Shown here: in pieces, positions 1 through 11,234 of the stretch
Position numbering within the stretch: position 1 is the stretch's first letter
Layout: each line of letters begins with the position of its first letter
DNA from: Sambucus nigra
Taxonomy: Eukaryota > Streptophyta > Magnoliopsida > Dipsacales > Adoxaceae
Length of the DNA stretch: 64,000 nucleotides
Direction: 5' to 3'
Assembly: GCA_949130495.1 (NCBI GenBank)
Contig: OX422207.1
Location: 710,244,456-710,308,455 of the forward strand
Position numbers and translations under genes: made by a program
Notes under the pieces: generated by a model
Seen by the model: the letters and a program-made list of their open reading frames with translations, nothing else
Told to the model about the DNA's origin: nothing
The model's database searches: none

Positions 1-318
1 AGGCATTTTGTTCTTTTTTAAGGAATAAGTGAGGAAATTTTTTGTCACCAATTATTTTTTATGTGATAAATGTATTTGCCACTAAATGTATAATAATTTT
101 GTCACGAATAGATGAATGGAGCATTTTTCACGCGGGAATGGTGGCGCCAAAATTTTAATGATTATTTGGTGAAAAATATTATTAATTTGTCACCAATTTA
201 AAATCATCACACTAAATTCGCGACGAAATTATTTTTCCTCACAAAAAGGTTACTTTTTGTGACAAAATTACTTTTGTCCTAATTTTTTTTGTCAGGGATA
301 ACACATTTTGTTGTAGTG
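1..318. mobile_element. End of a CACTA (En/Spm-type) DNA transposon
   Basis: The last bases (302-318) read as the reverse complement of CACTACAACAAAATGTG, the typical terminal inverted repeat of plant CACTA transposons. Inside it lie many short subterminal motifs of the type TTTTGTGACAAA or TTTGTCACCAA in both orientations, usual transposase-binding arrays in this superfamily. Directly after it, TGT (319-321) is a candidate 3-bp target duplication, and the reading frame of a DUF7745-like relic starts at once, so the transposon has cut into that relic. The other end and any transposase lie left of the window. Confidence 0.8.
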
Positions 319-321
319 TGT

Positions 322-998
322 GTCTTTATAACTTAGATTACGAAGCGTTAAATTTGCGTCAAGTTTCCTTGTAGCGTAATTGGGTTATTGATCGGAACAT
401 GTTAGCAGCATAAATGTAAATCGGGTACCCAGAGGATCACATTTTTCGCTTTGGTTTGGACGAGGTCTGTCCAACCTATGAGGACTTTTAATCCATGTTG
501 GGGATTAATCTGAGCGTGGCGACTGCTATGCCCAAATTCTCTCAATCTCCTCGGGCGTTGTTAGCAATATTTTTCCACATTTACCCTTTGGCGGCTCGGT
601 CATTGGTCACTGGGGGAATGATATCTTTTCTAGATATCATTTATTCTATAAGCCTGTAGGATTTCAATGATGTGGGCCTTATTTGAGTTGTTTCCATGGG
701 CCTAACTTTGAGGATATTAATGGTGATCGGGGACCTGATATTGGACCCTCAATTGGCTCCCATTATAGAGTGGATGTCATATCGCCATAATCTTGCGATG
801 GTGGCACTGGCGGAGAATCTGAATGGTCTAGATGCTTAGCTGGAAGGCCGCTCTGAGTTCCTGAAAGGGAGCCCGATTATGCTAGTCATGTGGCTAGCTA
901 AGAGATTCCATTTGGTGGCCCCCCCAGAATATCCCTTGGCAACTGTGCTAAATTTCTTCACTCGTTATTCTAGAAGCTTTGGCCCATCCATAGAGAAC
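322..998 (+). pseudogene. DUF7745-like antisense gene of Tat-1, first part
   Basis: Translating from about 325 gives a broken match to the antisense gene of Tat-2 at 45320-44640. Shared stretches include YPEDHIFRFGLDEVCPTYED, then SMLGIN, DPQLAP and LNGLDA. The fold resembles the plant DUF7745/plant-mobile-domain-like proteins that accompany Tat elements; this is recognition from memory of the family, not a search. There are several in-frame stops (about 370, 405, 490, 840). The left part is lost to the CACTA insertion. The right side is cut at 998 by the LTR chain, and the frame resumes at 10171. It lies antisense to Tat-1 gag-pol. Confidence 0.75.
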
Positions 999-2338
999 TG
1001 TAACACCCTGCCCGCCTGGGGAGTGCGAACGGAGCGCTACTGTCGATAAAAACTATGCTAAACCACAAATAACCAGGTATAGAGCATCTAAAATAAATCC
1101 CGCAAAATAAAAAAAGAATCCACTAATCTCAATCTATTCAAATTAAATATAACCAATAATCTCTTAAAATAATACAACTATCTATCTTGAAATAAAATGC
1201 CCTATATTACAAAAATAAATACAATATTCTCATTTGTATTCTCTCGAATATTCTTCCCAATAATAATCCATGCTAATTATTATTGTCCAAATCAAATCCT
1301 AAGTGTCAAAATTCGCGCTAACCTTCCACTAAAAGAAAATATGGGGAAGTACACAATATGACAGGAAGATGCTCATCAAATATTGGCGATGAATAAAATG
1401 TAACAATACGAGTACGAATATTCAAATCAAATGCGAATCTCATAAGTAATTATATCAATATAATTTCTAAACAACACATTAACCGGGTCACCAGGCCTCA
1501 CCACCGTACCGCGCCTATGCATTTTTTAGCATATCCGAAAAAAGAAATATTGGCGAATGCCCAACCTCAGTGCCATATTAAAATCTCATGACAACATGCT
1601 CAACACCAAATATAGTACCACATGAATCAAAATTAGATTCCAACAAATAATTTCCAGATTTCAATTGAATTTAGCAATTCAAATATGAGTCAATAGTCAC
1701 AATAAAACAACGAAAATAATAATCGCGAGATTAAGGATCATATTGTGTAAAACCCCATACCTCAAACCACCAAAAAGAACCAACAACAATCTTTCAAAAA
1801 ACACAGATTAAGCCACCAAAAACAGTTCTCAAAGATCACCAAGACTCCTCCAAGAACAACCTCAAACAACCCAAAAAACACCTCCAAAAACCTAAGGTTG
1901 AAATCATAAATTAAAGGTACTGTTTGTGTATAAAAGAGAGTAAAAAAAAAATATTTTTCTGGGTATTTTGGTGCCATAAGGCTGTTCCAAAACAGTAGCC
2001 AACGATCCCTTTTTATAAGGTAAAAATATAAGAGTTTGAATCGAACCACAACTCCTGAAAAATACTGGTTGTTCACGTTTTCTGGGACCATCGATCGATC
2101 TATGAAAATCATCGATCGATCGATCATGCCTAAAATCTGGCACTTTCCCTTAAAATGCCATAAGGCAAAATAATAAAAAATTCATTTAAAATCCGTTTTA
2201 ACTCCGATTTCAATTTCGCTTGAAGTTTTATTCTTCTAAAATCATAACAAACATATTTGACTAATGAAAAATTTAAATTCAAAAATTTATTTTGCTCTAT
2301 ATTTTGAAAATACCCCAAAAATTACGTGGGCTATTACT
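999..2338 (-). repeat. LTR A of the chain (3'-most LTR on the minus strand)
   Basis: It starts TGTAACACCCTGCCCG at the insertion junction and ends CTATTACT, a decayed form of TTGTTACA. Read on the minus strand, a TATA box TATAAAAAGG lies at about 2008-2017 and would drive leftward transcription. A cluster of ATCGATCG motifs lies at 2087-2127. It is full length (about 1340 bp) and has no gene. Confidence 0.85.
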
Positions 2339-2581
2339 CTTCCCCACTAATAATGGAATTTCACCCTCGAAATTCGCCGAATGCCTAACTCTCAAAAATC
2401 AGGCCAACAATCTCCAAAAATAAACTCGTCACCAAAAAAAATTCCTCACATCTAATCTAGATGCCTAACACGAAATGATCATCAAAAGATTATATCTCCA
2501 AAAATACGAGCCACAAAAACACAACAGACCAAAAACCCACGACCCGAGGATGGTCATATAACCTAAGCTCTAATACCATTC
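2339..2581 (-). other. Internal piece 1 of the LTR chain (PPT and PBS)
   Basis: 243 bp. The polypurine-tract complement CTTCCCCACT is at 2339-2348. The primer-site complement GCTCTAATACCA is at 2567-2578, with one change from the initiator-tRNA-Met match. There is no open frame of note. Confidence 0.8.
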
Positions 2582-3915
2582 TGTAACACCCCGCCCGCCC
2601 GGGGAGAGAGAACGGACCTCTACTGTCGATAAAAACTATATTAATCCACAAATAACCAGGTATAGAGCATCTAACACAAATTCCTCAATATAAAAAAAAG
2701 AATCTAATAATCTCAATCTCTTCAAATTAAATACAACCAATAATCTCTCAAAATAATACAACTATCTATCTCGAAATAAAATGCTCTATGCAACAAAAAT
2801 AAATACAATCTTCTCATATCTATTCTCGCGATTATTCTTCCCAATAATAATTCATGCTAAATATCATTCTCCAAATCAAATCCAAAGTTCCCAAATCCGC
2901 GATAATCTGCCACTAAAAGAAAATATGGGGAAGTACACAATACGGCAGGAAGATGCTCAACAACTATTAGTGGTGAATAAAACCTAACAATACGAGTATG
3001 AATATTCAAATCAAATTAGAATCTCATAAGCAATTATATCAATATAATTTCTCAACAACACATTAACCGGGTCACCAGGCCTCACCACCGTACCGCGCCT
3101 ATGCATTTTGTTAGCATATCCGGAAAAAGGGATATTGGAAGGTGCCCAACCTCAGCGCCATATTAAAATCTCATGACAATATACTCAACACCAAATATAA
3201 TACCACATGAATCAAAATTAGATTCCAACAAATAATTTCTAGATTTCAATTGAATTTAGCAATTCAAATATGAGTCAATAATAACAAGAAAATAACGATA
3301 ATGATACTCACCAGATTAAGGATCATATTGTGTAAAACCCCATACCTATAACCACCAAAAAGAACCAACAACAATATGCCCATAAACACAGATTAAGCCA
3401 CCAAAAACAATCCTCAAATATCACTAAGAACAACCTCAAAACAGCCCAAAAAATACCCCCAAAAACTTAAGGTTGAAAGCATAAATTAAAAGGTACTGTT
3501 TGGGTATAAAAGAGAGTAAAAGAAAATATATTTTCTGAGTATTTTGGTGCCACAAGGCTGTTCCAAAACAATAGACAACGGTCCATTTTTATAAGGTAAA
3601 AATATAAGAGTTTGAATCAAATCACAACTCCTCAAAAATACTTGATGTTCACGTTTTCTGGGACCATCGATAGATCTATGAAAATCATCGATCGATCGAT
3701 CATGCCTAAAATCTGACAGTTGCCTTAAAAATGCCATAAGGCAAAATATTAAAAAATTCATTTAAAATCCGTTTTAAATCCGATTTCAATTCCGCTTGAA
3801 GTTTTATTCTTCTAAAATCGTAACCAAAATATTTAACTAATAAAAATTTTAAAATTCAAAAAATTATTTTCCTCTATATTTTGAAAATACCCCAAAAATT
3901 ACGCGGGGTGTTACA
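2582..3915 (-). repeat. LTR B of the chain
   Basis: Runs from TGTAACACCCCGCCCG to GGGGTGTTACA with the ends intact, about 1334 bp. It keeps the GC-rich left end that LTRs C, D and E have lost. It carries the minus-strand TATA box near 3587-3600 and the ATCGATCG cluster near 3664-3703. Confidence 0.9.
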
Positions 3916-4159
3916 CTTCCCCACTAACAATGGAATTTCTCCCTCGAAATTCGTCGAATGCCTAACTCTAAAAAATCAGGACAAAAATCTCCAAAAATAA
4001 ACTCGTCACCAAAAATAAATTCCTCACATCTAATCTATATGCCTAACACGAAACGATCATCAAAATATTCTATCTCCAAAAATACGAGCCACGAAAACGC
4101 AACAGACCGAAAACCCACGACTCGAGGGTGGTCGTTTAACCTAAGATCTGATACCATTC
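3916..4159 (-). other. Internal piece 2 of the LTR chain
   Basis: 244 bp. The polypurine-tract complement starts at 3916 and the primer-site complement GATCTGATACCA is at 4145-4156. Its last base of similarity to the Met-type site is changed (GATC for GCTC), a change shared with internal piece 3. Confidence 0.8.
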
Positions 4160-5469
4160 TGTAAGTCGATAAAAACTATACTAATCAACAAATAACCAGG
4201 TATAGAGTATCCAAAACAAATCCCGCAATATAAAAAAAAAGAATCCAATAATCTCAATCTCTTCAAATTAAATACAACCAATAATCTCTCAAAATAATAC
4301 AACTATCTATCTCTAAACAAAATGCTCTATACAACAAAAATAAATACAATCTTCTCATATGTATTCTCACGAATATTCTTCCCAATAATAATCCATACTA
4401 AATATAATTCTCCAAATCAAATCCAAAGCGCCCAAATCCACGCTAACCTGTCACTAAAAGAAAATATGGGGAAGGACACAATACGACAGGAAGATGCTCA
4501 ACAAATATTAGCGGTGAATAAAACATAACAATACGAGTACGAATATTCAAATCAAATGCGAATCTCATAAGCAATTATATCCATATAATTTCTCAACAAC
4601 ACATTAACCGGTTCACCAGGCCTCACCACCGTACCGCGCTTATGCATTGTTTTAGCATATCCGGAAAAAGAAATATTAGCAGGTGCCCAACCTTAGTGCC
4701 ATCTTAAAATCTCATGAAAACATGCTCAACACCAAATATAATACCACATGAATCAAAATTAGATTCCAACAAATAATTTCCAGATTTTAATTGAATTTAG
4801 CAATTCAAATATGAGTCAATAATCACAAGAAAACAACGCGAATGATACTCACGAGATTAAGGAACATATTATGTAAAACTCCATACCTCAAACTACCAAA
4901 AAGAACCAAAAACAATCTGCCCAGAAACACAGATTAAGCCACCCAAAATAATCCTCAAAGATCACTAAGAACTCCTCCAAGAACAACCTCAAAAACAGCC
5001 CAAAAAACACCTCCAAAAACTTAATTTTGAAAGCATAAATTAAAGGGCACTATTTGTGTATAAAAGAGAGTAAAAGAAAATATATTTTCTGGGTATTTTT
5101 GTGCCACAAGGTTGTTCCAAAACAATAGACAACGATCCCTTTTTATAAGGTAAAAATATAAGAGTTTGAATCAAATCATAACTCCTCAAAAATACTTGAT
5201 GTTCACGTTTTCTGGGACCATCGATCGATCTATGAAAATCATTGATCGATCGATCATGCCTAAAATCTGACAGTTGCCTTAAAAATGCCATAAGGCAAAA
5301 TATTAAAAAATTCATTTAAAATCCGTTTTAACTCCGATTTCAATTTCGCTTGAAGTTTTATTCTTCTAAAATCCTAACCAAAATATTTGACTAATAAAAA
5401 ATTTAAAATTCAAAAAATTATTTTCCTCTATATTTTGAAAATACCCCAAAAATTACACGGGTTGTTACA
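4160..5469 (-). repeat. LTR C of the chain (38-bp terminal deletion)
   Basis: 1310 bp. The left end reads TGTAAGTCGATAAAA: about 38 bp between TGTAA and GTCGAT, present in LTRs A, B and F, are missing. It shares this deletion and other variants (for example CTCTAAACAAAATG) with LTRs D and E. Confidence 0.9.
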
Positions 5470-5713
5470 CTTCCCCACTAACAATGGAATTTCTCCCTCG
5501 AAATTCGTCGAATGCCTAACTCTAAAAAATCAGGACAACAATCTCCAAAAATAAACTCGTCACCAAAAATAAATTCCTCACATCTAATCTATATGCCTAA
5601 CACGAAACGATCATCAAAATATTCTATCTCCAAAAATACGAGCCACAAAAACGTAACAGACCGAAAACCCACGACTCGAGGGTGGTCGTTTAACCTAAGA
5701 TCTGATACCATTC
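5470..5713 (-). other. Internal piece 3 of the LTR chain
   Basis: 244 bp. The polypurine-tract complement starts at 5470 and the primer-site complement GATCTGATACCA is at 5699-5710. It is nearly identical to internal piece 2. Confidence 0.8.
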
Positions 5714-7023
5714 TGTAAGTCGATAAAAACTATACTAATCAACAAATAACCAGGTATAGACTATCCAAAACAAATCCCGAAATATAAAAAAAAAGAATCC
5801 AATAATCTCAATCTCTTCAAATTAAATACAACCAATAATCTCTCAAAATAATACAACTGTCTATCTCTAAACAAAATGCTTTATACAACAAAAATAAATA
5901 CAATCTTCTCATATGTATTCTCACGAATATTCTTCCCAATAATAATCCATGCTAAATATCATTCTCCAAATCAAATCCAAAGCGCCCAAATCCACGCTAA
6001 CCTGTCACTAAAAGAAAATATGGGGAAGGACACAATACGACAGGAAGATGCTCGACAAATATTAGCGGTGAATAAAACATAACAATACGAGTACAAATAT
6101 TCAAATCAAATGCGAATCTCATAAGCAATTATATCAAAATAATTTCCCAACAACACATTAACCGGTTCACCAGGCCTCACCACCGTACCGCGCTTATGCA
6201 TTGTTTTAGCATATCCGAAAAAAGAAATATTAGCAGGTGCCCAACCTTAGTGCCATAATAAAATCTCATGAAAACATGCCCAACACCAAATATAATACCA
6301 CATGAATCAAAATTAGATTCCAACAAATAATTTCCAGATTTCAATTGAATTTAGCAATTCAAATATGAGTCAATAATCACAAGAAAACAACGATAATGAT
6401 ACTCACGAGATTAAGGAACATATTATGTAAAACTCCATACCTCAAACCACCAAAAAGAACCAAAAACAATCTGCCCAGAAACACAGATTAAGCCACCCAA
6501 AATAATCCTCAAAGATCACTAAGAACTCCTCCAGGAACAACCTCAAAAAGAGCCCAAAAAACACCTCCAAAAACCTAAATTTGAAAGCATAAATTAAAGG
6601 GCACTATTTGTGTATAAAAGAGAGTAAAAGAAAATATATTTTCTGGGTATTTTTGTGCCACAAGGCTGTTCCAGAACAATAGCCACGATCCCTTTTTATA
6701 AGGTTAAAATATAAGAGTTTGAATCAAACTACAACTCCTTAAACATACTTGATGTTCACGTTTTCTGGGACCATCGATCGATCTATGAAAATCATCGATC
6801 GATCGATCATGCCTAAAATCTGACAGTTTGCCTTAAAAATGCCATAAGGCAAAATATTAAAAAAATCATTTAAAATCCATTTTAACTCCGATTTCAATTC
6901 CTCTTGAAGTTTTATTCTTCTAAAATCATAACCAAAATATTTGACTAATAAAAATTTTAAAATTCAAAAAATTATTTTCCTCTATATTTTGAAAATACCC
7001 CAAAAATTACGTGAGTTGTTACA
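5714..7023 (-). repeat. LTR D of the chain (38-bp terminal deletion)
   Basis: 1310 bp with the same left-end deletion as LTRs C and E. The variant AACCGGTTCACC near 6160 is shared with LTR C, while LTR E reads AACCGGGTCACC, so C and D look like the most recent duplicates. Confidence 0.9.
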
Positions 7024-7267
7024 CTTCCCCACTAACAATGGAATTTCTCCCTTGAAATTCGTCGAATGCCTACCTCTTAAAAATCAGGACAATAATCTCC
7101 AAAAATAAACTCGTCACCAAAAATAAATTCCTCACATCTAATCTAGATGCATAACACGAAACGATCATCAAAATATTCTATCTCCAAAAATATGAGCAAC
7201 AAAAACGCAACAGACCGAAAACCCACGACTCGAGGGTGGTCGTTTGACCTAAGCTCTGATACCATTC
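7024..7267 (-). other. Internal piece 4 of the LTR chain
   Basis: 244 bp. The polypurine-tract complement starts at 7024. The primer-site complement GCTCTGATACCA at 7253-7264 is a perfect match to the usual plant initiator-tRNA-Met primer site. Confidence 0.85.
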
Positions 7268-8578
7268 TGTAAGTCGATAAAAACTATACTAATCAACAAA
7301 TAACCAGGTATAGAGTATCCAAAACAAATCCCGCCATATAAAAAAAAAGAATCCAATAATCTCAATCTCTTCAAATTAAATACAACCAATAATCTCTTAA
7401 AATAATACAACTATCTATCTCTAAACAAAATGCTCTATACAACAAAAATAAATACAATCTTCTCATATGTATTCTCACGAATATTCTTCCCAATAATAAT
7501 CCATGCTAAATATCATTCTCCAAATCAAATCCAAAGCGCCCAAATCCATGCTAACCTGTCACTAAAAGAAAATATGGGGAAGGACACAATACGACATGAA
7601 GATGCTTAACAAATATTAGCGGTGAATAAAATATAACAATACGAGTATGAATATTCAAATAAAATGCGAATCTCATAAGAAATTATATCAATATAATTTC
7701 TCAACAACACATTAACCGGGTCACCAGGCCTCACCACCGTACCGCGCTTATGCATTGTTTTAGCATATCCGAAAAAAGAAATATTAGCAGGTGCCCAACC
7801 TTAGTGCCATATTAAAATCTCATGAAAACATGCTCAACATCAAATATAATACCACATGAATCAAAATTAGATTCCAACAAATAATTTCCAGATTTCAATT
7901 GAATTTAGCAATTCAAATATGAGTCAATTATCACATGAAAACAACGAGAATGATACTCACGAGATTAAAGAACATATTATGTAAAACCCCATACCTCAAA
8001 CCACCAAAAAGAACCAAAAACAATCTGCCCAGAAACACAGATTAAGCCACCCAAAATAATCCTCAAAGATCACTAAGAACTCCTCCAGGAACAACCTCAA
8101 AAATAGCCCAAAAAACACCTCCAAAAACCTAAGTTTGAAAGCATAAATTAAAGGGCACTATTTGTGTATTAAAGAGAGTAAAAGAAAATATATTTTCTTG
8201 GTATTTTTGTGCCACAAGGCTGTTCCGGAACAATAGCCAACGATCCCTTTTTATAAGGTAAAAATATAAGAGTTTGAATCAAACTACAACTCCTTAAACA
8301 TACTTGATGTTGACGTTTTCTGGGACCATCGATCGATCTATGAAAATCATCGATCGATTGATCATGCCTAAAATCTAACAGTTTGCCTTAAAAATGTCAT
8401 AAGGCAAAATATTAAAAAATTCATTTAAAATCTGTTTTAACTCCGATTTCAACTTCGCTTGAAGTTTTATTCTTCTAAAATCATAACCAACATATTTGAC
8501 TAATAAAAATTTTAAAATTCAAAAAATTACTTTCCTCAATATTTTGAAAATACCCCAAAAATTACGCGGGTTGTTACA
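7268..8578 (-). repeat. LTR E of the chain (38-bp terminal deletion)
   Basis: 1311 bp. It starts TGTAAGTCGATAAAA and ends GGGTTGTTACA. It is the third LTR with the shared deletion. Confidence 0.9.
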
Positions 8579-8820
8579 CTTCCCCACTAACAATGAAATT
8601 TCTCCCTCGAAATTTGCCTAATGCCTAACTCTAAAAAATCAGGCCAATAATTTCCAAAAATAAACTCGTCACCAAAAATAAATTTCTCACATCTAATCTA
8701 GATACCTAACATGAAACGATCATCAAAAGATTCTAGATCCAAAAATACGAGCCACAAAAACGCAACAGGACAAAAACCCAAGACCCGGGGTGGTCGTATA
8801 ACCTAAGCTCTGATACATTC
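8579..8820 (-). other. Internal piece 5 of the LTR chain
   Basis: 242 bp. The polypurine-tract complement starts at 8579. The primer-site complement at 8807-8817 has lost one base (GCTCTGATACA). Confidence 0.8.
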
Positions 8821-10166
8821 TGTAACACTCCGCCCGCCCGGGGAGAGCGAACGGACCACTACTGTCGATAAAAACTATACTAATCCACAAATAACTAGGT
8901 ATAGAGCGTCTAAAACTAATCCCGCAATATAAAAAAAAAGAATCCACTAATCTCAATCTCTTCAAATTAAATACAACCAATAATCTCTCAAAATAATAAA
9001 ACTATCTATCTCGAAATAAAATGCTATACACAACAAAAATAAATACAATCTTCTGATATGTATTCACTCGAATATTCTTCCCAATAATAATACATACTAA
9101 ATATCATTCTCCAAATCAAATCCAAATCGCCCAAATCCGTGCTAACCTGCCACTAAAAGAAAATATGGGGAAGTACACAATACGACAGGAAGATGCTCAA
9201 CACATATTAGAGATGAATAAAACGTAACAATACGAGTACCAATATTCAAATCTGATGCGAATCTCATAAGCAATTATATCAATATAATTTCTCAACAACA
9301 CATTAATCGGGTCACCAGGCCTCACCATCGTACCACGCCTATGCTTTTTTTAGCATATCCGAAAAAGGCATATTGGCGGGTGCCCAACCTCAATGCCATA
9401 TTTAAATTTCATGACAACATGCTCAACACCAAATATAATACCATATGAATCAAAATTAGATTCCAACAAATAATTTCCAAATTTCAATTGAATTTAGCAA
9501 TTAGAGTATGAGTCAATAATCACAAGAAAACAACGATAATGATACTCGCGATATTAAGGAGAATATTGTGTAAAATCCCATACCTCAAACCACCAAAAAG
9601 AACCAACAACAATCTTCCCCGAAACACAGATTCAACCACCAAAAATAGTCCTCAAAGATCACCAAGAACTTCTCTAAGAACAACCTCAAAAAAACCCAAA
9701 AAACAACTCCAAAACCCTAAGGTTGAAAGTGTAAATTAAAGGGTACTATTTGTGTATAAAACAAAGGAAAAGAAAATATATTTTCTGGGTATTTTGGTGC
9801 CATAAGACTGTTCCAAAACAATAGCCAACGATCCCTTTTTATAAGGTAAAAATATAAGCGTTTAAATCAAACCCGAACTCATCAAAAATACGAGTTGTTC
9901 ACGTTTTTTGGGACTATTGATCGATCTATGAAGATCATCGATCGATCGATCATGCCTAAAATCTGACAGTTTCCCTTAAAAATGCCATTGGGCAAAATAT
10001 TAAAAAATTCATATAAAATCCGATTTAACTCCGAATTCAATTTTTCTTGAAGTTTTATTCTTCTAAAATCATAACCAACATATTTGAATAATAAAAATTT
10101 TAAAATTCAAAAATTTATTTTCCTCTATATTTTGAAAATACCCTAAAAATTATGCGGGTTATTATA
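8821..10166 (-). repeat. LTR F of the chain (5'-most LTR on the minus strand)
   Basis: 1346 bp with the full GC-rich left end (TGTAACACTCCGCCCG). The right end is GGGTTATTATA, a decayed TTGTTACA. The GAAC duplication and the resumed DUF7745 frame follow. The minus-strand TATA box is near 9833-9845. Confidence 0.85.
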
Positions 10167-10170
10167 GAAC

Positions 10171-10770
10171 TGGGTAAATTGGTTCGTGGAACACGGAGCT
10201 CGATTTCAGTGTTGGTCGGTGCCATGGTGGGTAGACGTGTAGCCCATTCTGGAACTAGTAGAATACCAGTATATTCGGTTAGTTAGCATTCGGCAGACCT
10301 CATTCTATTTCCCCTGCCAGCTCCTGCACCAAGTCAGATGGGTGTAAATAGTTCCTCATCGAGCATTCGACTTATTTACCGTGGATGAATTAATCGAATC
10401 GATGTGCATGAGGTTGGGATATCTATGGGAGAATCATCGATCATCATTCCGTCTTTCTCAATTTGTAGACAAGGTGTGCCATGTGTCTGAAGATTATCTA
10501 TAAAATGGCTGTAGAAGCGGGTGGCGACACAGATCTTAGTAGAGGAGACCAGACAAAGATGTGTATCCTTTTTTGACAGTACAGAGGGGGGCATAGTTAT
10601 TTTCTCCAGGATGGTCAGGGCATATCATTCTGTGGAGCACTTTCAGAATACCAAATAGGCAGGGGAAGTTCGAAGGCCTCAAGGAGAATATGATGATGGG
10701 GTTGGGTTTTTCGATAGCTGTGGATAGGGTCTTTGTGAAGATGGGTTCATTTATTATGAAGCTTTTGTGA
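10171..10770 (+). pseudogene. DUF7745-like antisense gene of Tat-1, second part
   Basis: The frame cut at 998 resumes at 10171: WFVEHGAR, then WSVPWW, then LWENH and the C-terminal block with NRQGKF and a final stop at 10768-10770. It matches the C-terminal third of the antisense gene of Tat-2 (44640-44080), including the conserved VDELIE/VEDLTE region. There are in-frame stops (for example near 10232, 10330, 10500). Taken with 322-998 it covers about 425 codons of a single antisense gene split by the LTR chain. Function is unknown. In Tat elements such antisense extra genes are known, but their role is not. Confidence 0.7.
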
Positions 10771-11234
10771 CTAAAATGTGTTTGTATGTTCTTGGTTTGT
10801 TTTTGGTTTTGGGGAATAATTTTTGAAAGGTTTTGTTATTTTTTTAGGGGCAGTTTGGTTAGCCATGGGTGGTTGTTTTGAATCCCTATATTCATATTTC
10901 GTGTAATTGTCCTGATGAGTTTTACATTTGAATTATCTATACCAATCGCTAAGGCATACATAATCCATTTTTTCATGTAAATGATAAAATGAACTGTTGT
11001 TCTAGGAGGTAAGAAAAGAATATCATTTTGTGAAAAATAAGGGGATCATGCCCATGTAAAGCGTATGAGCTGCCTATGTACCGCTGAGGGTTTTTGAAAA
11101 TTTCTTGAGTTTCTTTTTGAAAGTAAAAAGTTTCTAGAGGAACGGGCCCCAAGTAGTTATATGTATAGGGAAATGAAGAATTATTTTAGAATAGAAGGGA
11201 GATGGGAGGAGTCGTAGTGTGCCGAGATTTTGGA
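10771..11234. other. Tat-1 spacer between antisense gene and integrase
   Basis: Non-coding stretch that corresponds to 43628-44079 of Tat-2 in reverse orientation. It contains T-rich runs and no frame I can support. It is where the convergent pol and antisense transcripts would end. Confidence 0.6.

Larger units (their letters stand above)
999..10166 (-). mobile_element. Chain of six LTRs and five short internals of a small non-coding LTR element
   Basis: Six 1.31-1.35-kb direct repeats start TGTAA(CACC) and end near TGTTACA. They are separated by five ~244-bp pieces. Read on the minus strand, each piece has an initiator-tRNA-Met primer site (TGGTATCAGAGC or a near variant) 3 bases after one LTR and a polypurine tract AGTGGGGAAG just before the next. 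So this is LTR-int-LTR-int-LTR-int-LTR-int-LTR-int-LTR. GAAC is duplicated at 995-998 and 10167-10170, and the interrupted DUF7745 frame resumes exactly afterwards, so the chain behaves as one insertion. It has no coding capacity. Its LTR termini resemble those of Tekay/Del chromoviruses, which may have mobilised it (inference). Confidence 0.85.

Noticed and set aside
2781..6082. Repeated 68-residue open frames (2781, 4322, 5876 and 3958, 5512)
   Set aside because: They lie in non-coding LTR and internal pieces of the chain, repeat only because the DNA repeats, and are broken in other copies.
999..10166. Regular repeats with spacers, a possible CRISPR-like array
   Set aside because: Units are 1.3 kb with retroelement ends, primer sites and polypurine tracts in plant DNA.
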